Source of the DNA: Paenibacillus tianmuensis
Lineage (GTDB): Bacteria; Bacillota; Bacilli; Paenibacillales; NBRC-103111
DNA length: 64,000 nt
Assembly: GCF_900100345.1 (NCBI RefSeq)
Contig: NZ_FMTT01000009.1
Span: 1-64,000, forward strand
Direction: 5' to 3'
Part shown: piece by piece, positions 18,253 through 27,090 of the stretch
How the letters are laid out: each line of letters opens with the position of its first letter
How positions within the stretch are numbered: the first letter of the stretch is position 1
The notes under the pieces: model-generated
Databases searched by the model: none
The model's input: the letters and a program-made list of their open reading frames with translations, nothing else
What the model was told of the DNA's origin: nothing
Made by a program: the position numbers and the translations under genes

Positions 18253-18281
18253 AAGTCAAAGCCGGCATTCGGCTTTGACTT
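18253..18281 (+). other. strong hairpin between dnaK and dnaJ
   Basis: AAGTCAAAGCCG (18253-18264), 5-nt loop, CGGCTTTGACTT (18270-18281): a perfect 12-bp stem without a proper T run. It could protect or partly terminate the message and set the DnaK:DnaJ ratio; this is inference. Confidence 0.6.
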
Positions 18282-18314
18282 TCCGTTTGTCGCCCGGGGA
18301 GTGGGAGTGGAACG

Positions 18315-19430
18315 ATGAGTAAACGCGATTACTATGAAGTGCTTGGCGTAGGCAAAGACGCTTCCCAAGAGGATATCAAGAAAGCTTACCGTAAGCTCGC
18401 CCGCCAATACCACCCGGACGTGAACAAGGCGGACGATGCGGAGGCCAAGTTCAAAGAATCGAAGGAAGCGTACGACGTGCTGAGCGACGATCAGAAGAAA
18501 GCGCAGTACGACCGCTTCGGCCATGTTGACCCGAATCAGGGCATGGGCGGTGGCTTTAACGGCGCCGACTTCGGCGGATTTGGCGATATTTTCGACATGT
18601 TCTTCGGCGGCGGCCAGCGGCGCAACCCGAACGCGCCGCAGCGGGGCAGCGACCTGCAATATACGCTGACCGTCGAATTCAAGGAAGCGGTATTCGGCAA
18701 AAAAACCGAAATCAATATTCCTCGCACGGAAACGTGCGATACGTGTCACGGCAGCGGCGCGAAGCCGGGAACGAAGCCTGAAACGTGCGGCGTCTGTCAC
18801 GGGTCGGGGCAGCAGGAAGTCGTACAAAATACGGCTTTCGGGCGAATCGTCAACCGCCGGGTGTGTTCCGCTTGTCAAGGACAGGGAAGAACCGTCAAAG
18901 ACAAATGCGGAACGTGCCATGGCTCGGGGAAAATCAAGAAGCAGCGCACGATCAGCCTGAACATTCCGGCGGGCGTGGACGATGGGGCACAGCTTCGCGT
19001 AACGGGAGAAGGCGAAGCAGGGACGCGGGGAGGTCCTCCGGGAGACCTGTACGTCGTGATTCGCGTCAAATCGCATGAATTTTTCGAGCGGGAAGGCGAC
19101 GACATTTATTGCGAAGTGCCTCTGACGTTCGCGCAAGCGGCGCTTGGGGACGAAATCGAAATTCCGACGCTGACCGAGAAAGTGAAGCTGAAAATTCCGG
19201 CCGGTACGCAGACGGATACGTATTTCCGTCTGAAAGGCAAAGGCGTTCCGCGGCTTCGCGGGTACGGTCAAGGCGATCAGCACGTGAAGGTGGTCGTCGT
19301 CACGCCAACCAACATGAACGACGAGCAGCGGGAGCTGCTGCGCGAATTCGCACGGCTCAGCGGTGAGCATACGCACGAGCAAAATGAATCGATTTTCGAC
19401 CGGATGAAAAAGGCCTTTTTAGGCGAATAA
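18315..19430 (+). CDS. dnaJ: chaperone DnaJ (Hsp40)
   Basis: Type I Hsp40 co-chaperone, 371 residues. The J domain (1-70) carries the HPD motif (YHPDVNKA). A Gly/Phe-rich linker follows ([15 protein letters not shown]). The zinc domain has four CxxCxGxG repeats ([32 protein letters not shown]). The two C-terminal substrate-binding domains then follow. It stimulates DnaK ATPase. It is the last gene of the CIRCE operon, followed by a terminator. Confidence 0.98.
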   Translation: MSKRDYYEVLGVGKDASQEDIKKAYRKLARQYHPDVNKADDAEAKFKESKEAYDVLSDDQKKAQYDRFGHVDPNQGMGGGFNGADFGGFGDIFDMFFGGGQRRNPNAPQRGSDLQYTLTVEFKEAVFGKKTEINIPRTETCDTCHGSGAKPGTKPETCGVCHGSGQQEVVQNTAFGRIVNRRVCSACQGQGRTVKDKCGTCHGSGKIKKQRTISLNIPAGVDDGAQLRVTGEGEAGTRGGPPGDLYVVIRVKSHEFFEREGDDIYCEVPLTFAQAALGDEIEIPTLTEKVKLKIPAGTQTDTYFRLKGKGVPRLRGYGQGDQHVKVVVVTPTNMNDEQRELLREFARLSGEHTHEQNESIFDRMKKAFLGE

Positions 19431-19452
19431 GCAGTTCAACAGGCATACGCAG

Positions 19453-19489
19453 GCACGGCGGCGATTTTTTTTCGCTGCTGTGCTTTTTT
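19453..19489 (+). terminator. heat-shock operon terminator
   Basis: GCACGGCGGCG pairs with CGCTGCTGTGC (two G-T pairs), followed by six T, 23 nt after dnaJ. Confidence 0.85.
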
Positions 19490-19569
19490 GCATATTTTCC
19501 GTTCCATTGGCGGATAATACAGGAGGTGGTTATCCAAACCGAATGTACAACGTGAAGGAGGATACAGAC

Positions 19570-19728
19570 ATGAGCGAAAATGAACGTCAGGCCAATCAAG
19601 CGAATCGGCAGCTTCCCATCGCCAAAAACGAAGACGTCGAATTTGCTTCCGAATTGGCGGATCAAGCGGACGTCGAAGCGCGCGAGCGTGCGGCGGATGC
19701 CGATGAGAGACAACAAGGGCAAGCGTAG
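19570..19728 (+). CDS. YfhD-like small protein
   Basis: 52-residue highly charged protein. The block EDVEFASELADQADVEARERAADADERQ resembles the YfhD family of Bacillales, whose function is unknown. ATG 19570 has GGAGGA 7-8 nt upstream, a much better start than upstream in-frame codons, which run back into the terminator of dnaJ. It lies just after the heat-shock operon but beyond its terminator. Confidence 0.65.
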   Translation: MSENERQANQANRQLPIAKNEDVEFASELADQADVEARERAADADERQQGQA

Positions 19729-19749
19729 GGAAGCGGGGTAATTTTTTTT

Positions 19750-20145
19750 ATGGCTGAAAAAAGCATCTTGGCTTATTTCCAATCCAGACAGCAAGCGGAG
19801 AGCTGCTTGCCGAAGCTGAAAGCCTTGCGTGCCGCCGATATTCAAATCGATCAATTCGGGGAGTATCCGGGACATGGCGTGGAGGAAACGTTCAATCCTT
19901 TAAGCAACAGCGATTTTCCGGGATTGGCCTATTTAACGCTCGGCGGGTCCGGTATGAGTCAGGATGCGCGGATATTGACCGCCGTCGATGTGGATGCCAG
20001 CGGCATGGCCGACGGCAGTAGAGAGCTGTTGGCAGCGGACCCGGAGGATATGACGCGCCGGGACATTCTGCTGACGGTCGTTCTGGATGAAGCGACCTAC
20101 GACCAAGCGCTGCGAGTCATCCGCGAGGCGGGCGGTAACATTTGA
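19750..20145 (+). CDS. hypothetical protein, possible YflT-like stress protein
   Basis: 131-residue soluble protein. The N-terminus (SILAYFQSRQQAESCLPKLK) and C-terminus (DILLTVVLDEATYDQALRVIREAGGNI) suggest a small alpha/beta domain like the 'heat induced stress protein' YflT family. The middle is rich in Gly/Ser/Asp and resembles no motif that I know. A weak GGGG site precedes the ATG. It is 21 nt after the YfhD-like gene and shares its downstream terminator, so the two probably form a unit. The similarity is weak. Confidence 0.55.
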   Translation: MAEKSILAYFQSRQQAESCLPKLKALRAADIQIDQFGEYPGHGVEETFNPLSNSDFPGLAYLTLGGSGMSQDARILTAVDVDASGMADGSRELLAADPEDMTRRDILLTVVLDEATYDQALRVIREAGGNI

Positions 20146-20178
20146 AGCCCGGCAAAGGCGGCATTCGCAGCCAGTGAT

Positions 20179-20218
20179 AACGGTTCTTTGCATGTCCGAC
20201 ATGCAGGGAACCGTTTTT
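20179..20218 (+). terminator. terminator after hypothetical gene
   Basis: AACGGTTC-TTTGCATGT, loop, ACATGCAG-GGAACCGTT, then a T run: a long two-part stem. Confidence 0.85.
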
Positions 20219-20236
20219 CGTATGCGGCCGAGCCGT

Positions 20237-20265
20237 TTTACCCGCGCCCGTAATTGTTGTATACT
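20237..20265 (+). promoter_or_regulatory. candidate promoter of prmA
   Basis: TTTACC (20237-20242), 17-nt spacer, TATACT (20260-20265), 47 nt upstream of prmA. The -10 is good and the -35 mediocre. Confidence 0.4.
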
Positions 20266-20312
20266 AGGACTTACGTGTGCTTGCATAAGCAAAATATGGG
20301 AGGGAATACCCG

Positions 20313-21293
20313 GTGCGTTGGCATGAATTAACGGTACATACGACAGAAGAAGCAATCGAGATGATTTCGAATTTTATACACGAGTTTGGCGCGGGCGGGG
20401 TATCGATTGAGGAGTCCGGAACGCTTAACAAGCAGAGGGATACGTCGCTCGGGCAATGGTATGATCTGCCGCTGAACGATATCCCGGAAGGCCGGGCCGT
20501 CATTAAAGGCTATTTCGCCGAAGGGACCGACATGGAAGCGATTCTGGAGGAACTGAAGCGGTCCGTCGATCAGCTTGCGGAATACGATATCGATACCGGG
20601 AATCCTGTCTACGAATTGAAGGATGTGGACGACGAGGATTGGGCGAACGCTTGGAAGCAGTACTTCAAGCCGCTGCGCGTAACGGACCGGCTGACGATTA
20701 AGCCGACCTGGGAAGAGTATACGCCGGAAGCGGCCGAGCTGATTTTGGAGCTGGACCCCGGAATGGCCTTCGGCACGGGCACGCATGCGACGACCTCGCT
20801 TTGCTTGCGCACTCTCGAACGTGTGATCCAAGGCGGCGAGGACGTGATCGATGTCGGCACCGGCTCGGGCATTTTGGCCATTGCGGCCGCCAAACTGGGC
20901 GCGAAGCATGTGCTGGCGCTTGACCTCGATCCGGTGGCCGTGTCCAGCGCGACGGAGAACGCGCATCTGAACGGGCTGGATCAGCAGATCACCGTGAAGC
21001 TGAGCGACTTGCTGCAGGTGCTTAACGAGCACAAAGCGGAAGCGACCGGAAGCGGCGCGCTCGGCGTCAAACTGCCCGTGCAGGTCGTTGTAGCGAACAT
21101 TTTGGCCGAAATTATATTGCTGTTCGTCCAAGACGTGTACGAGGTGCTGGAGCCGGGCGGACGCTATATCGTATCCGGCGTGATCAAGAGCAAGCAGCAG
21201 GCGGTGGAAGAAGCGTTGACCTCAGCCGGCTTCGAGTTGATCGAGCAAACCGAGGAGCAGGATTGGGTTGTGCTCGTCGTCAGAAAGCCGTAG
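20313..21293 (+). CDS. prmA: ribosomal protein L11 methyltransferase
   Basis: SAM-dependent enzyme that trimethylates L11. The 326-residue product has the PrmA N-terminal domain (MRWHELTVHTTEEAIEMI) and a Rossmann methyltransferase core: LDPGMAFGTGTHATTSLC, then motif I DVGTGSGILAIAAAKLGA, and NILAEIILLF. GTG 20313 has GGAGGG 8 nt upstream. It follows the heat-shock region as in B. subtilis (yqeT). Confidence 0.95.
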   Translation: MRWHELTVHTTEEAIEMISNFIHEFGAGGVSIEESGTLNKQRDTSLGQWYDLPLNDIPEGRAVIKGYFAEGTDMEAILEELKRSVDQLAEYDIDTGNPVYELKDVDDEDWANAWKQYFKPLRVTDRLTIKPTWEEYTPEAAELILELDPGMAFGTGTHATTSLCLRTLERVIQGGEDVIDVGTGSGILAIAAAKLGAKHVLALDLDPVAVSSATENAHLNGLDQQITVKLSDLLQVLNEHKAEATGSGALGVKLPVQVVVANILAEIILLFVQDVYEVLEPGGRYIVSGVIKSKQQAVEEALTSAGFELIEQTEEQDWVVLVVRKP

Positions 21294-21303
21294 GTAAGCG
21301 GAC

Positions 21304-21990
21304 ATGAATTGGAATTTTTTCGCGTACCCGCTGGAGCAAATGCCGTTTGTTTTCCTTGTGCTGTTGATCAGCTTTACCGTGCACGAATTCGCGCACGCTT
21401 ATTTCGCCGACCGGTTCGGCGATTCGACGCCGCGGTCGATGGGGCGGCTTACTCTGAATCCGCGCGTACATCTCGATCTGCTGGGGATGATCTTTTTTCT
21501 GGTCGTCGGCATCGGATGGGCGAAGCCGGTTCTGGTTAACCGCAGCCATTTCAAAAAGCCTCGGCTGATGGGCATTATCGTGTCGTTAGCCGGGCCGCTC
21601 AGCAATCTGGTGCTTGCTTTCGTTAGCTTGATCCTGTTCTATGCGTTGATCCGTATGGGCGCGTTAACCGGAACGTCGCAAGGGGTAAGCCTGGCAATTC
21701 AACTGTTTTTCACTCAGATGGTCCTGATGAATATTTTCTTGTTCATACTCAACCTGATTCCATTCCCACCGTTGGACGGCTACCGCATCGTGGAGGATCT
21801 GCTGCCGCGAAGAATCATGATGAAGATCAAGCCTTACGAGCAGTGGCTGTTTTACGCGATTTTACTGATGTTCTTTATTCCGCCGATCCGGCAAGTTACG
21901 CTCGGGCCGATCTTTGCCCTGCAAGGGCCGATTTTTAAGGCGTTCGATTCCGTAGCGCAGCTGATTTTCGGGGTAGGCATCCGGGTGTGA
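21304..21990 (+). CDS. site-2 protease family protein (peptidase M50)
   Basis: 228-residue integral membrane metalloprotease. The zinc motif HEFAH lies in the first helix region (residues 27-31), and the second conserved motif NLIPFPPLDGYR holds the third ligand Asp. About five to six membrane helices are visible. The substrate is unknown; it belongs to the short bacterial M50B group without PDZ domain. It starts 10 nt after prmA, so co-transcription is likely. This gene is not in the B. subtilis order at this spot. Whether it acts on the SigW anti-sigma factor cannot be said. Confidence 0.85.
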   Translation: MNWNFFAYPLEQMPFVFLVLLISFTVHEFAHAYFADRFGDSTPRSMGRLTLNPRVHLDLLGMIFFLVVGIGWAKPVLVNRSHFKKPRLMGIIVSLAGPLSNLVLAFVSLILFYALIRMGALTGTSQGVSLAIQLFFTQMVLMNIFLFILNLIPFPPLDGYRIVEDLLPRRIMMKIKPYEQWLFYAILLMFFIPPIRQVTLGPIFALQGPIFKAFDSVAQLIFGVGIRV

Positions 21991-22123
21991 CCGTTTTCGG
22001 TAGAATTGGTTAATTTTCATCAGAAACTGGCGTTTGGAACGAAAAAAGTGTATGATGGAGGATGACCGTTTCTACGTCTCGTATAAGCGGTCAACCTATT
22101 TTTGTGGAAGCGAAGGATACGGA

Positions 22124-22900
22124 ATGCAGCGATATTTCATTCATCCGGACGAATTTGCGGATGCTGTGGTTACGATAACCGGGGACGATGCGCATCATTT
22201 GATTCGCGTGATGCGGGCGAAGCCGGGAGATACGTGCATTGTAAGCGACGGCCTAAGCCGGGAGGCGCTTGTGCGCATTCGTTCTTTGGAGGACCGGCAG
22301 GTGACGGCGGATATTGTGGACCGTCTGCCGATGGAGAACGAAGCGGTGGTTGACGTATGGATTGCTCAAAGCCTGCCCAAAGGGGACAAGATGGAGCTTG
22401 TCATCCAGAAAGGGACGGAAATCGGCGCAGTCCGTTTTTTGCCGTTCGTTTCAGAGCGCACGGTCGTTCAATTGGACGGCAAAAAGGAAGGCAAGCGGCT
22501 TGAACGCTGGCAGAAAATTGCTAAAGAAGCAGCCGAGCAGGCGCACCGCAACCGCGTTCCCGCGGTTGAGTCCGTGCTCTCGTGGAAGGAGCTGCTGCGG
22601 ACGGCTTCGGAGGCGGATGCCGCCTGGATCTGCTATGAGAAGCAGGACGCGCAGCAGCTTCGCCGGGCGATACGAGAAGCGGTTTCGTGGAGAAGTGACC
22701 GGGCCGAAGGAAGCCGCGTCAAGCTGATGCTTATCGTAGGACCCGAGGGCGGGTTCAGCGAGCGGGAAGTCTCGGAGGCGGAGGCGGCCGGCTGCGTGGC
22801 GGTCGGCTTGGGCAAACGAATTTTACGGACAGAGACGGCCGCCTTGGTCGGACTCACATGCATTTTATACGAATCCGGAGAGATGGGGGGAGAACAATAA
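22124..22900 (+). CDS. rsmE: 16S rRNA (uracil1498-N3)-methyltransferase
   Basis: SPOUT methyltransferase that modifies U1498 of 16S rRNA. The 258-residue product starts MQRYFIHPDEF, typical of the family, with GDDAHHLIRVMRAKPGD in the PUA-like N-terminal domain. The knotted C-terminal domain has LMLIVGPEGGFSEREV and LGKRILRTETAAL. The frame is open 30 codons upstream, but ATG 22124 with AAGGATACGG before it matches the family start. mtaB starts directly after its stop. Confidence 0.95.
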   Translation: MQRYFIHPDEFADAVVTITGDDAHHLIRVMRAKPGDTCIVSDGLSREALVRIRSLEDRQVTADIVDRLPMENEAVVDVWIAQSLPKGDKMELVIQKGTEIGAVRFLPFVSERTVVQLDGKKEGKRLERWQKIAKEAAEQAHRNRVPAVESVLSWKELLRTASEADAAWICYEKQDAQQLRRAIREAVSWRSDRAEGSRVKLMLIVGPEGGFSEREVSEAEAAGCVAVGLGKRILRTETAALVGLTCILYESGEMGGEQ

Positions 22901-24307
22901 ATGGCAACCGTCGCTTTTCATACGCTTGGATGCAAAGTCAACTTCTACGATACGGAAGCGATCTGGCAGCTGTTTAAACAGGAAGGCTACGAGCAGGTTG
23001 ATTTCGAATCGGCAGCCGACGTCTATGTCGTCAATACCTGTACGGTGACCAACACGGGGGATAAAAAAAGCCGCCAGATGATTCGGCGCGCCATTCGTAG
23101 AAACCCGGAAGCGATCGTCGCGGTGACCGGCTGCTACGCGCAGACGTCGCCGGCCGAAATCTTGGCGATTCCGGGCGTCGATCTGGTCATCGGAACGCAG
23201 GACCGGGACAAAATCATGCCTTACGTGAAACAGCTGGAGCAGGAACGTCAGCCGATTAACGCGGTGCGCAATATTATGAAAACACGCGCGTTCGAGGAAC
23301 TGGACGTGCCGGATTTTTCGGATCGTACACGCGCTTTCCTGAAAATTCAGGAGGGCTGCAACAACTTTTGCACCTTCTGTATCATTCCGTGGTCGCGGGG
23401 CCTCATGCGCAGCCGCGAGCCGCAAAGCGTGCTGAATCAAGCCCGCATGCTCGTGGACGCCGGTTATCAGGAAATCGTGCTGACGGGGATTCATACCGGC
23501 GGCTACGGGGAAGATATGGAGGATTACAGCCTCGCCAAGCTGCTGTGGGATCTGGACAAGGTCGACGGCCTGAAGCGGATTCGCATCAGCTCGATCGAAG
23601 CGAGCCAAATTACGGACGAGGTGCTCGAGGTGCTGCAAGCCTCGGACAAAATGTGCCGTCACTTGCATATTCCGCTGCAGGCTGGAGACGACGAGGTGCT
23701 TAAGCGGATGCGGCGGAAATATACGACGGAGCAATTTGCTTCCAAAATCGAGCATATTCACCGGATTATGCCGGGCGTCGCGATTACGACGGACGTTATT
23801 GTCGGTTTCCCAGGGGAGACGGATGAGATGTTCCGCCGCAGCTACCAATTTATGGAACAGATGAAATTTTCGGAAATGCACGTATTCCCGTATTCCAAGC
23901 GGACTGGTACGCCGGCCGCGCGGATGGAGGATCAGATTGACGAGGAAATCAAAAACGCCCGCGTGCACGAACTGATCGATTTGTCCGAAAGGATGCAGCT
24001 CAGCTACGCGGAGACGTTTGTTGGCCAAGTGCTGGAGGTCATTCCGGAGCGGGACTACAAGGGTCAGCCGGGAAGCGGCCTGCTCATGGGCTATTCGGAC
24101 AACTACCTGCAGCTTGTGTTCGAAGGCAGCGAGGACTGGATCGGCCAAGTGTGCCGGGTGAAGGTCACCGAAGCCGGAGTCAACGAGTGCCGCGGCCAGC
24201 TTGTCCGCGCCCCCGAAGCGGGAGCCGTTCACCTGTCGTCCAGAGCGACGGGCACGGACGTTTCGGTAGAGACGATTCCGGGACAAGCGGCTAAAGCGAT
24301 CGTATAA
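22901..24307 (+). CDS. mtaB: tRNA t6A37 methylthiotransferase MtaB
   Basis: Radical SAM enzyme converting t6A37 to ms2t6A37 in tRNAs reading ANN codons. The 468-residue product has the N-terminal domain with cluster cysteines (TLGCKVN, VNTCTVT, VTGCYAQ), the radical SAM motif CNNFCTFC, and a C-terminal TRAM domain. The MtaB-type order and position after rsmE match B. subtilis yqeV. The ribosome-binding site lies in the end of rsmE. The tail after the TRAM domain is about 20 residues of unconserved sequence. Confidence 0.95.
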   Translation: MATVAFHTLGCKVNFYDTEAIWQLFKQEGYEQVDFESAADVYVVNTCTVTNTGDKKSRQMIRRAIRRNPEAIVAVTGCYAQTSPAEILAIPGVDLVIGTQDRDKIMPYVKQLEQERQPINAVRNIMKTRAFEELDVPDFSDRTRAFLKIQEGCNNFCTFCIIPWSRGLMRSREPQSVLNQARMLVDAGYQEIVLTGIHTGGYGEDMEDYSLAKLLWDLDKVDGLKRIRISSIEASQITDEVLEVLQASDKMCRHLHIPLQAGDDEVLKRMRRKYTTEQFASKIEHIHRIMPGVAITTDVIVGFPGETDEMFRRSYQFMEQMKFSEMHVFPYSKRTGTPAARMEDQIDEEIKNARVHELIDLSERMQLSYAETFVGQVLEVIPERDYKGQPGSGLLMGYSDNYLQLVFEGSEDWIGQVCRVKVTEAGVNECRGQLVRAPEAGAVHLSSRATGTDVSVETIPGQAAKAIV

Positions 24308-24443
24308 GCTGAAGAACGAAGGATTTCATTCGACGATAAGCAGGCGCGTTTTCCTGCGGCATCCATGATTCAAGCCGCCGGTAAGACCGCCTGCGTCCGC
24401 CGGGTGAAGTCCTTTCGATTTCCAATAGGAAAGGGTGATGTCG

Positions 24444-24875
24444 ATGAAGGAAATTTCGGCGGGAGGCGTAGTGTTTCGCAAAATCGGAAACGACGTGCAG
24501 GTGCAAATGATCCAGGACCGGTACGGCAAAATTACGCTGCCGAAAGGCAAGATGGAAGCCGGGGAAACGATAGAGCAAACGGCGCTGCGCGAAATTCTCG
24601 AAGAAACGGGAATTACGGGAACCATCGTGCGTCCGCTGGAGACGATCACGTACCAATTCGCCATGAACGGCGGGGTCATCGACAAAGAGGTCCACTATTT
24701 TCTTGTGGAAGCGACCGGAGGCACCTTGCAGGCGCAGGTCGAGGAAATTCGCGGCGTCGAATGGCTTCATCCGCTTGAGGCATGGCATCAGCAGACGCAT
24801 TCCGGATACGGGAACAACGATTCCGTTTTGCAAAAGGCGCTGAATGCGCTGGGCTATGAAGTGAACGGGCAATGA
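24444..24875 (+). CDS. Nudix hydrolase
   Basis: 143-residue Nudix hydrolase with a complete Nudix box, G-x5-E-x7-REIxEExGI, in GKMEAGETIEQTALREILEE at about residues 34-53. The motif binds Mg2+ and cleaves nucleoside diphosphate-linked substrates. The N-terminus (MKEISAGGVVFRK) is like Ap4A/MutT-type members; the substrate is not predictable. ATG 24444 fits AGGAAAGGG 8 nt upstream; GTG 24435 and ATG 24438 are too close. It is the first gene of the accessory block. Confidence 0.88.
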   Translation: MKEISAGGVVFRKIGNDVQVQMIQDRYGKITLPKGKMEAGETIEQTALREILEETGITGTIVRPLETITYQFAMNGGVIDKEVHYFLVEATGGTLQAQVEEIRGVEWLHPLEAWHQQTHSGYGNNDSVLQKALNALGYEVNGQ

Positions 24876-24941
24876 CCGGATTTGACCTGAAGCGGGGGCT
24901 CAGCGGCACCTAATCGTACTAAACATTGGGAGGACTTCGGC

Positions 24942-26312
24942 ATGGCTGTCGTCGTATTGCAGAAAAAAAGAAAAAAACGATTGGAAGAAGGCCACCCATG
25001 GGTGTACCGCTCGGAAATCGAACGCGTGGAGGGCGAAGCGCCGGCGGGAGGGCTCGTATCCGTACATACGTACGCCGGTCAATATTTAGCGACCGGGTAT
25101 TATAATCCGGCTTCGCAATTGACCGTGCGGATTGTTTCCTACGAACCGATGGAAGAAATGACGCACGCCTATTTTGTCCGCCGGATTCAAGAATGCAAGG
25201 AGCACCGGGAACGGTTTTTGCCGAACGCAGGGTCGTACCGGCTCGTATACGGCGAGGCAGATTTCCTGCCGGGCCTGATCGTGGACAAGTTTGAGGACGT
25301 GCTGGTGGTCCAGATTTTAACGCTTGGCATGGAGCGGGTGCGGGAGGCGATTGTCTCCGCGTTGGTGGAGGTCATGCAGCCGGCCGGCATTTACGAGCGC
25401 AGCGACGTCTCCGTGCGGGAGCTCGAAGGTTTGGAGCAGCGTACCGGCGTGCTGTACGGCGAATGCCCCCAGCATGTCACGATCCGCGAGAACGGGATCG
25501 TTCTGGAAGTGGATATTGCGCAGGGGCAGAAGACCGGTTATTTTTTCGACCAGCGGGAAAACCGGGCCGCCTTGGAACCGCTCATGAAGGGCTGGGGCCA
25601 TCGGGGCGGCATTGAACTGCAAGAGCGGGTGCTGGACGACGGGACGGTAAAGCGCGTGCCGATCAACCGGAACGGCAGCGAAGTGACGTTTCCTTATTGG
25701 GATGGTGCGACGGTGCTGGAATGTTTCTCACATACCGGCAGCTTTACGCTTCATGCATGCCAATTCGGCGCTAAAAAAGTAACGTGCCTCGACATTTCCG
25801 AGCATGCCATCGAGACGGCCAAGCGGAACGTGGAGCTGAACAGTTTCAGCGACCGGGTGGAGTTCGTTGTCGCCGACGCGTTCGATTATCTACGCGAGCA
25901 GGCTCGCGGCTTGGAGCTGCGACAGGAGCGGGGAAAACCGGGCGAACGAAAGGTCGATACGTCGGTGCCTCTTGCCGCGAAAGGCAGAACGTGGGACGTG
26001 GTCATTTTGGACCCACCGGCTTTCGCCAAGTCGCGGAGCGCGGTCGAAGGGGCTTGCCGCGGCTACAAGGATATTAACCTGCACGGCATGAAGCTGGTAA
26101 ACGAAGGCGGGTATTTGGTGACGGCTAGCTGCTCTTACCATATGAAGCCGGAGCTGTTCCTCGAAACGATCCACGCGGCCGCCTACGATGCGGGCAAAAC
26201 GCTGCGCTTGATCGAATTCCGCAATGCCGGCAAGGACCATCCCCGTATTCTCGGTGTGGAGGAAGGCAACTATTTGAAGTTCGCTATTTTTGAGGTCCGC
26301 AGCAAACGATAA
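24942..26312 (+). CDS. class I SAM-dependent rRNA methyltransferase (RlmI-like)
   Basis: 456-residue protein with an N-terminal PUA domain (VVLQKKRKKRLEEGHPWVYRSEI), an EEHEA-type connecting domain and a C-terminal Rossmann methyltransferase. FFDQRENRAAL, CFSHTGSFTLHACQFGA, and the catalytic block VILDPPAFAKS mark the RlmI/YccW 5-methylcytosine rRNA methyltransferase family. It is about 60 residues longer than E. coli RlmI, with inserts near 225-250 (DGTVKRVPINRNG) and 325-350 (RQERGKPGERKVDTS). GGAGGA lies upstream of the ATG. Confidence 0.88.
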   Translation: MAVVVLQKKRKKRLEEGHPWVYRSEIERVEGEAPAGGLVSVHTYAGQYLATGYYNPASQLTVRIVSYEPMEEMTHAYFVRRIQECKEHRERFLPNAGSYRLVYGEADFLPGLIVDKFEDVLVVQILTLGMERVREAIVSALVEVMQPAGIYERSDVSVRELEGLEQRTGVLYGECPQHVTIRENGIVLEVDIAQGQKTGYFFDQRENRAALEPLMKGWGHRGGIELQERVLDDGTVKRVPINRNGSEVTFPYWDGATVLECFSHTGSFTLHACQFGAKKVTCLDISEHAIETAKRNVELNSFSDRVEFVVADAFDYLREQARGLELRQERGKPGERKVDTSVPLAAKGRTWDVVILDPPAFAKSRSAVEGACRGYKDINLHGMKLVNEGGYLVTASCSYHMKPELFLETIHAAAYDAGKTLRLIEFRNAGKDHPRILGVEEGNYLKFAIFEVRSKR

Positions 26313-26332
26313 CAGAATCGCCATGGAACAAG

Positions 26333-26367
26333 CCTTAGTTCGGTACACGCCCGAATTAAGGTTTTTT
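26333..26367 (+). terminator. terminator after RlmI-like gene
   Basis: CCTTAGTTCGG pairs with CCGAATTAAGG (one G-T pair), then six T. Confidence 0.85.
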
Positions 26368-26386
26368 GATTCTTTGAACGATAGAT

Positions 26387-26416
26387 TTGACGTCGGAGAG
26401 ACCGTTGTATTATGAT
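26387..26416 (+). promoter_or_regulatory. promoter of nitroreductase gene
   Basis: TTGACG (26387-26392), 18-nt spacer, TATGAT (26411-26416), about 47 nt before the start. Confidence 0.55.
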
Positions 26417-26462
26417 CCTTGCGGTAGCTTCTTCATAAGATGATTTCGGAGGTGCTGGTCAG

Positions 26463-27065
26463 ATGAATTCGAACATGTCATTAACCGAGGCGATTCGCGG
26501 TCGGAGAAGCGTAGGGCGCGTCAAGAGCGATCCGATTGCGCGGGAGCTGATCGAGCAGCTGCTGAAAGCAGGCAACTGGGCGCCCAGCCACCATGCGACT
26601 GAGCCCTGGCGCTTTTATGTAATGACCGGCAGCGGCCGGCAAGCGTTGGCTGATGCGTATGCGGATATTGCAGCCGAAGGGGCCGCTGGCGTGTCCGGGC
26701 AAGAGCTGGAGGAGCTGCGGGAGAAGCAGGGCGCAAAAGCATTCCGTGCGCCGGTGGTGATCGCCGTTGCCGTGTCTCCGTCCACGGCGAAAGGGGTCAG
26801 CCGCATCGAGGAGTTTGCCGCAGCGCACGCCGCCGTGCAAAATATGCTGCTCATGGCGCACTCGCTCGGACTTGGAGCGATCTGGCGGACCGGGGAGACG
26901 GCCTATCACCCTCGGATGAAGCAGGCGTTCAGTCTCGGCGAAGCCGATGCCATCGTAGGGTTAGTGTACGTCGGCATTCCGGAGTCGACGCCATCCGAGG
27001 GCAAGCGCCGTCCGGCAGCGGACAAAACGGTATGGATGACCGGTGATGCCGACAGCAAGCTGTAA
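26463..27065 (+). CDS. nitroreductase family protein
   Basis: 200-residue FMN-dependent nitroreductase-like protein. FMN-binding blocks are AIRGRRSVGRV near the N-terminus, NWAPSHHATEPWRFYV, and the later AVQNMLLMAHSLGLGAIWRTG. The family reduces nitro compounds, quinones or enones with NAD(P)H; the native substrate is unknown. GGAGGTG lies 8 nt before the ATG. It is a single gene with its own promoter and is convergent with the HEAT-repeat gene; only 25 nt separate their ends. Confidence 0.88.
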   Translation: MNSNMSLTEAIRGRRSVGRVKSDPIARELIEQLLKAGNWAPSHHATEPWRFYVMTGSGRQALADAYADIAAEGAAGVSGQELEELREKQGAKAFRAPVVIAVAVSPSTAKGVSRIEEFAAAHAAVQNMLLMAHSLGLGAIWRTGETAYHPRMKQAFSLGEADAIVGLVYVGIPESTPSEGKRRPAADKTVWMTGDADSKL

Positions 27066-27090
27066 CCCGCTTCCCATACCTTGGCAGGGG

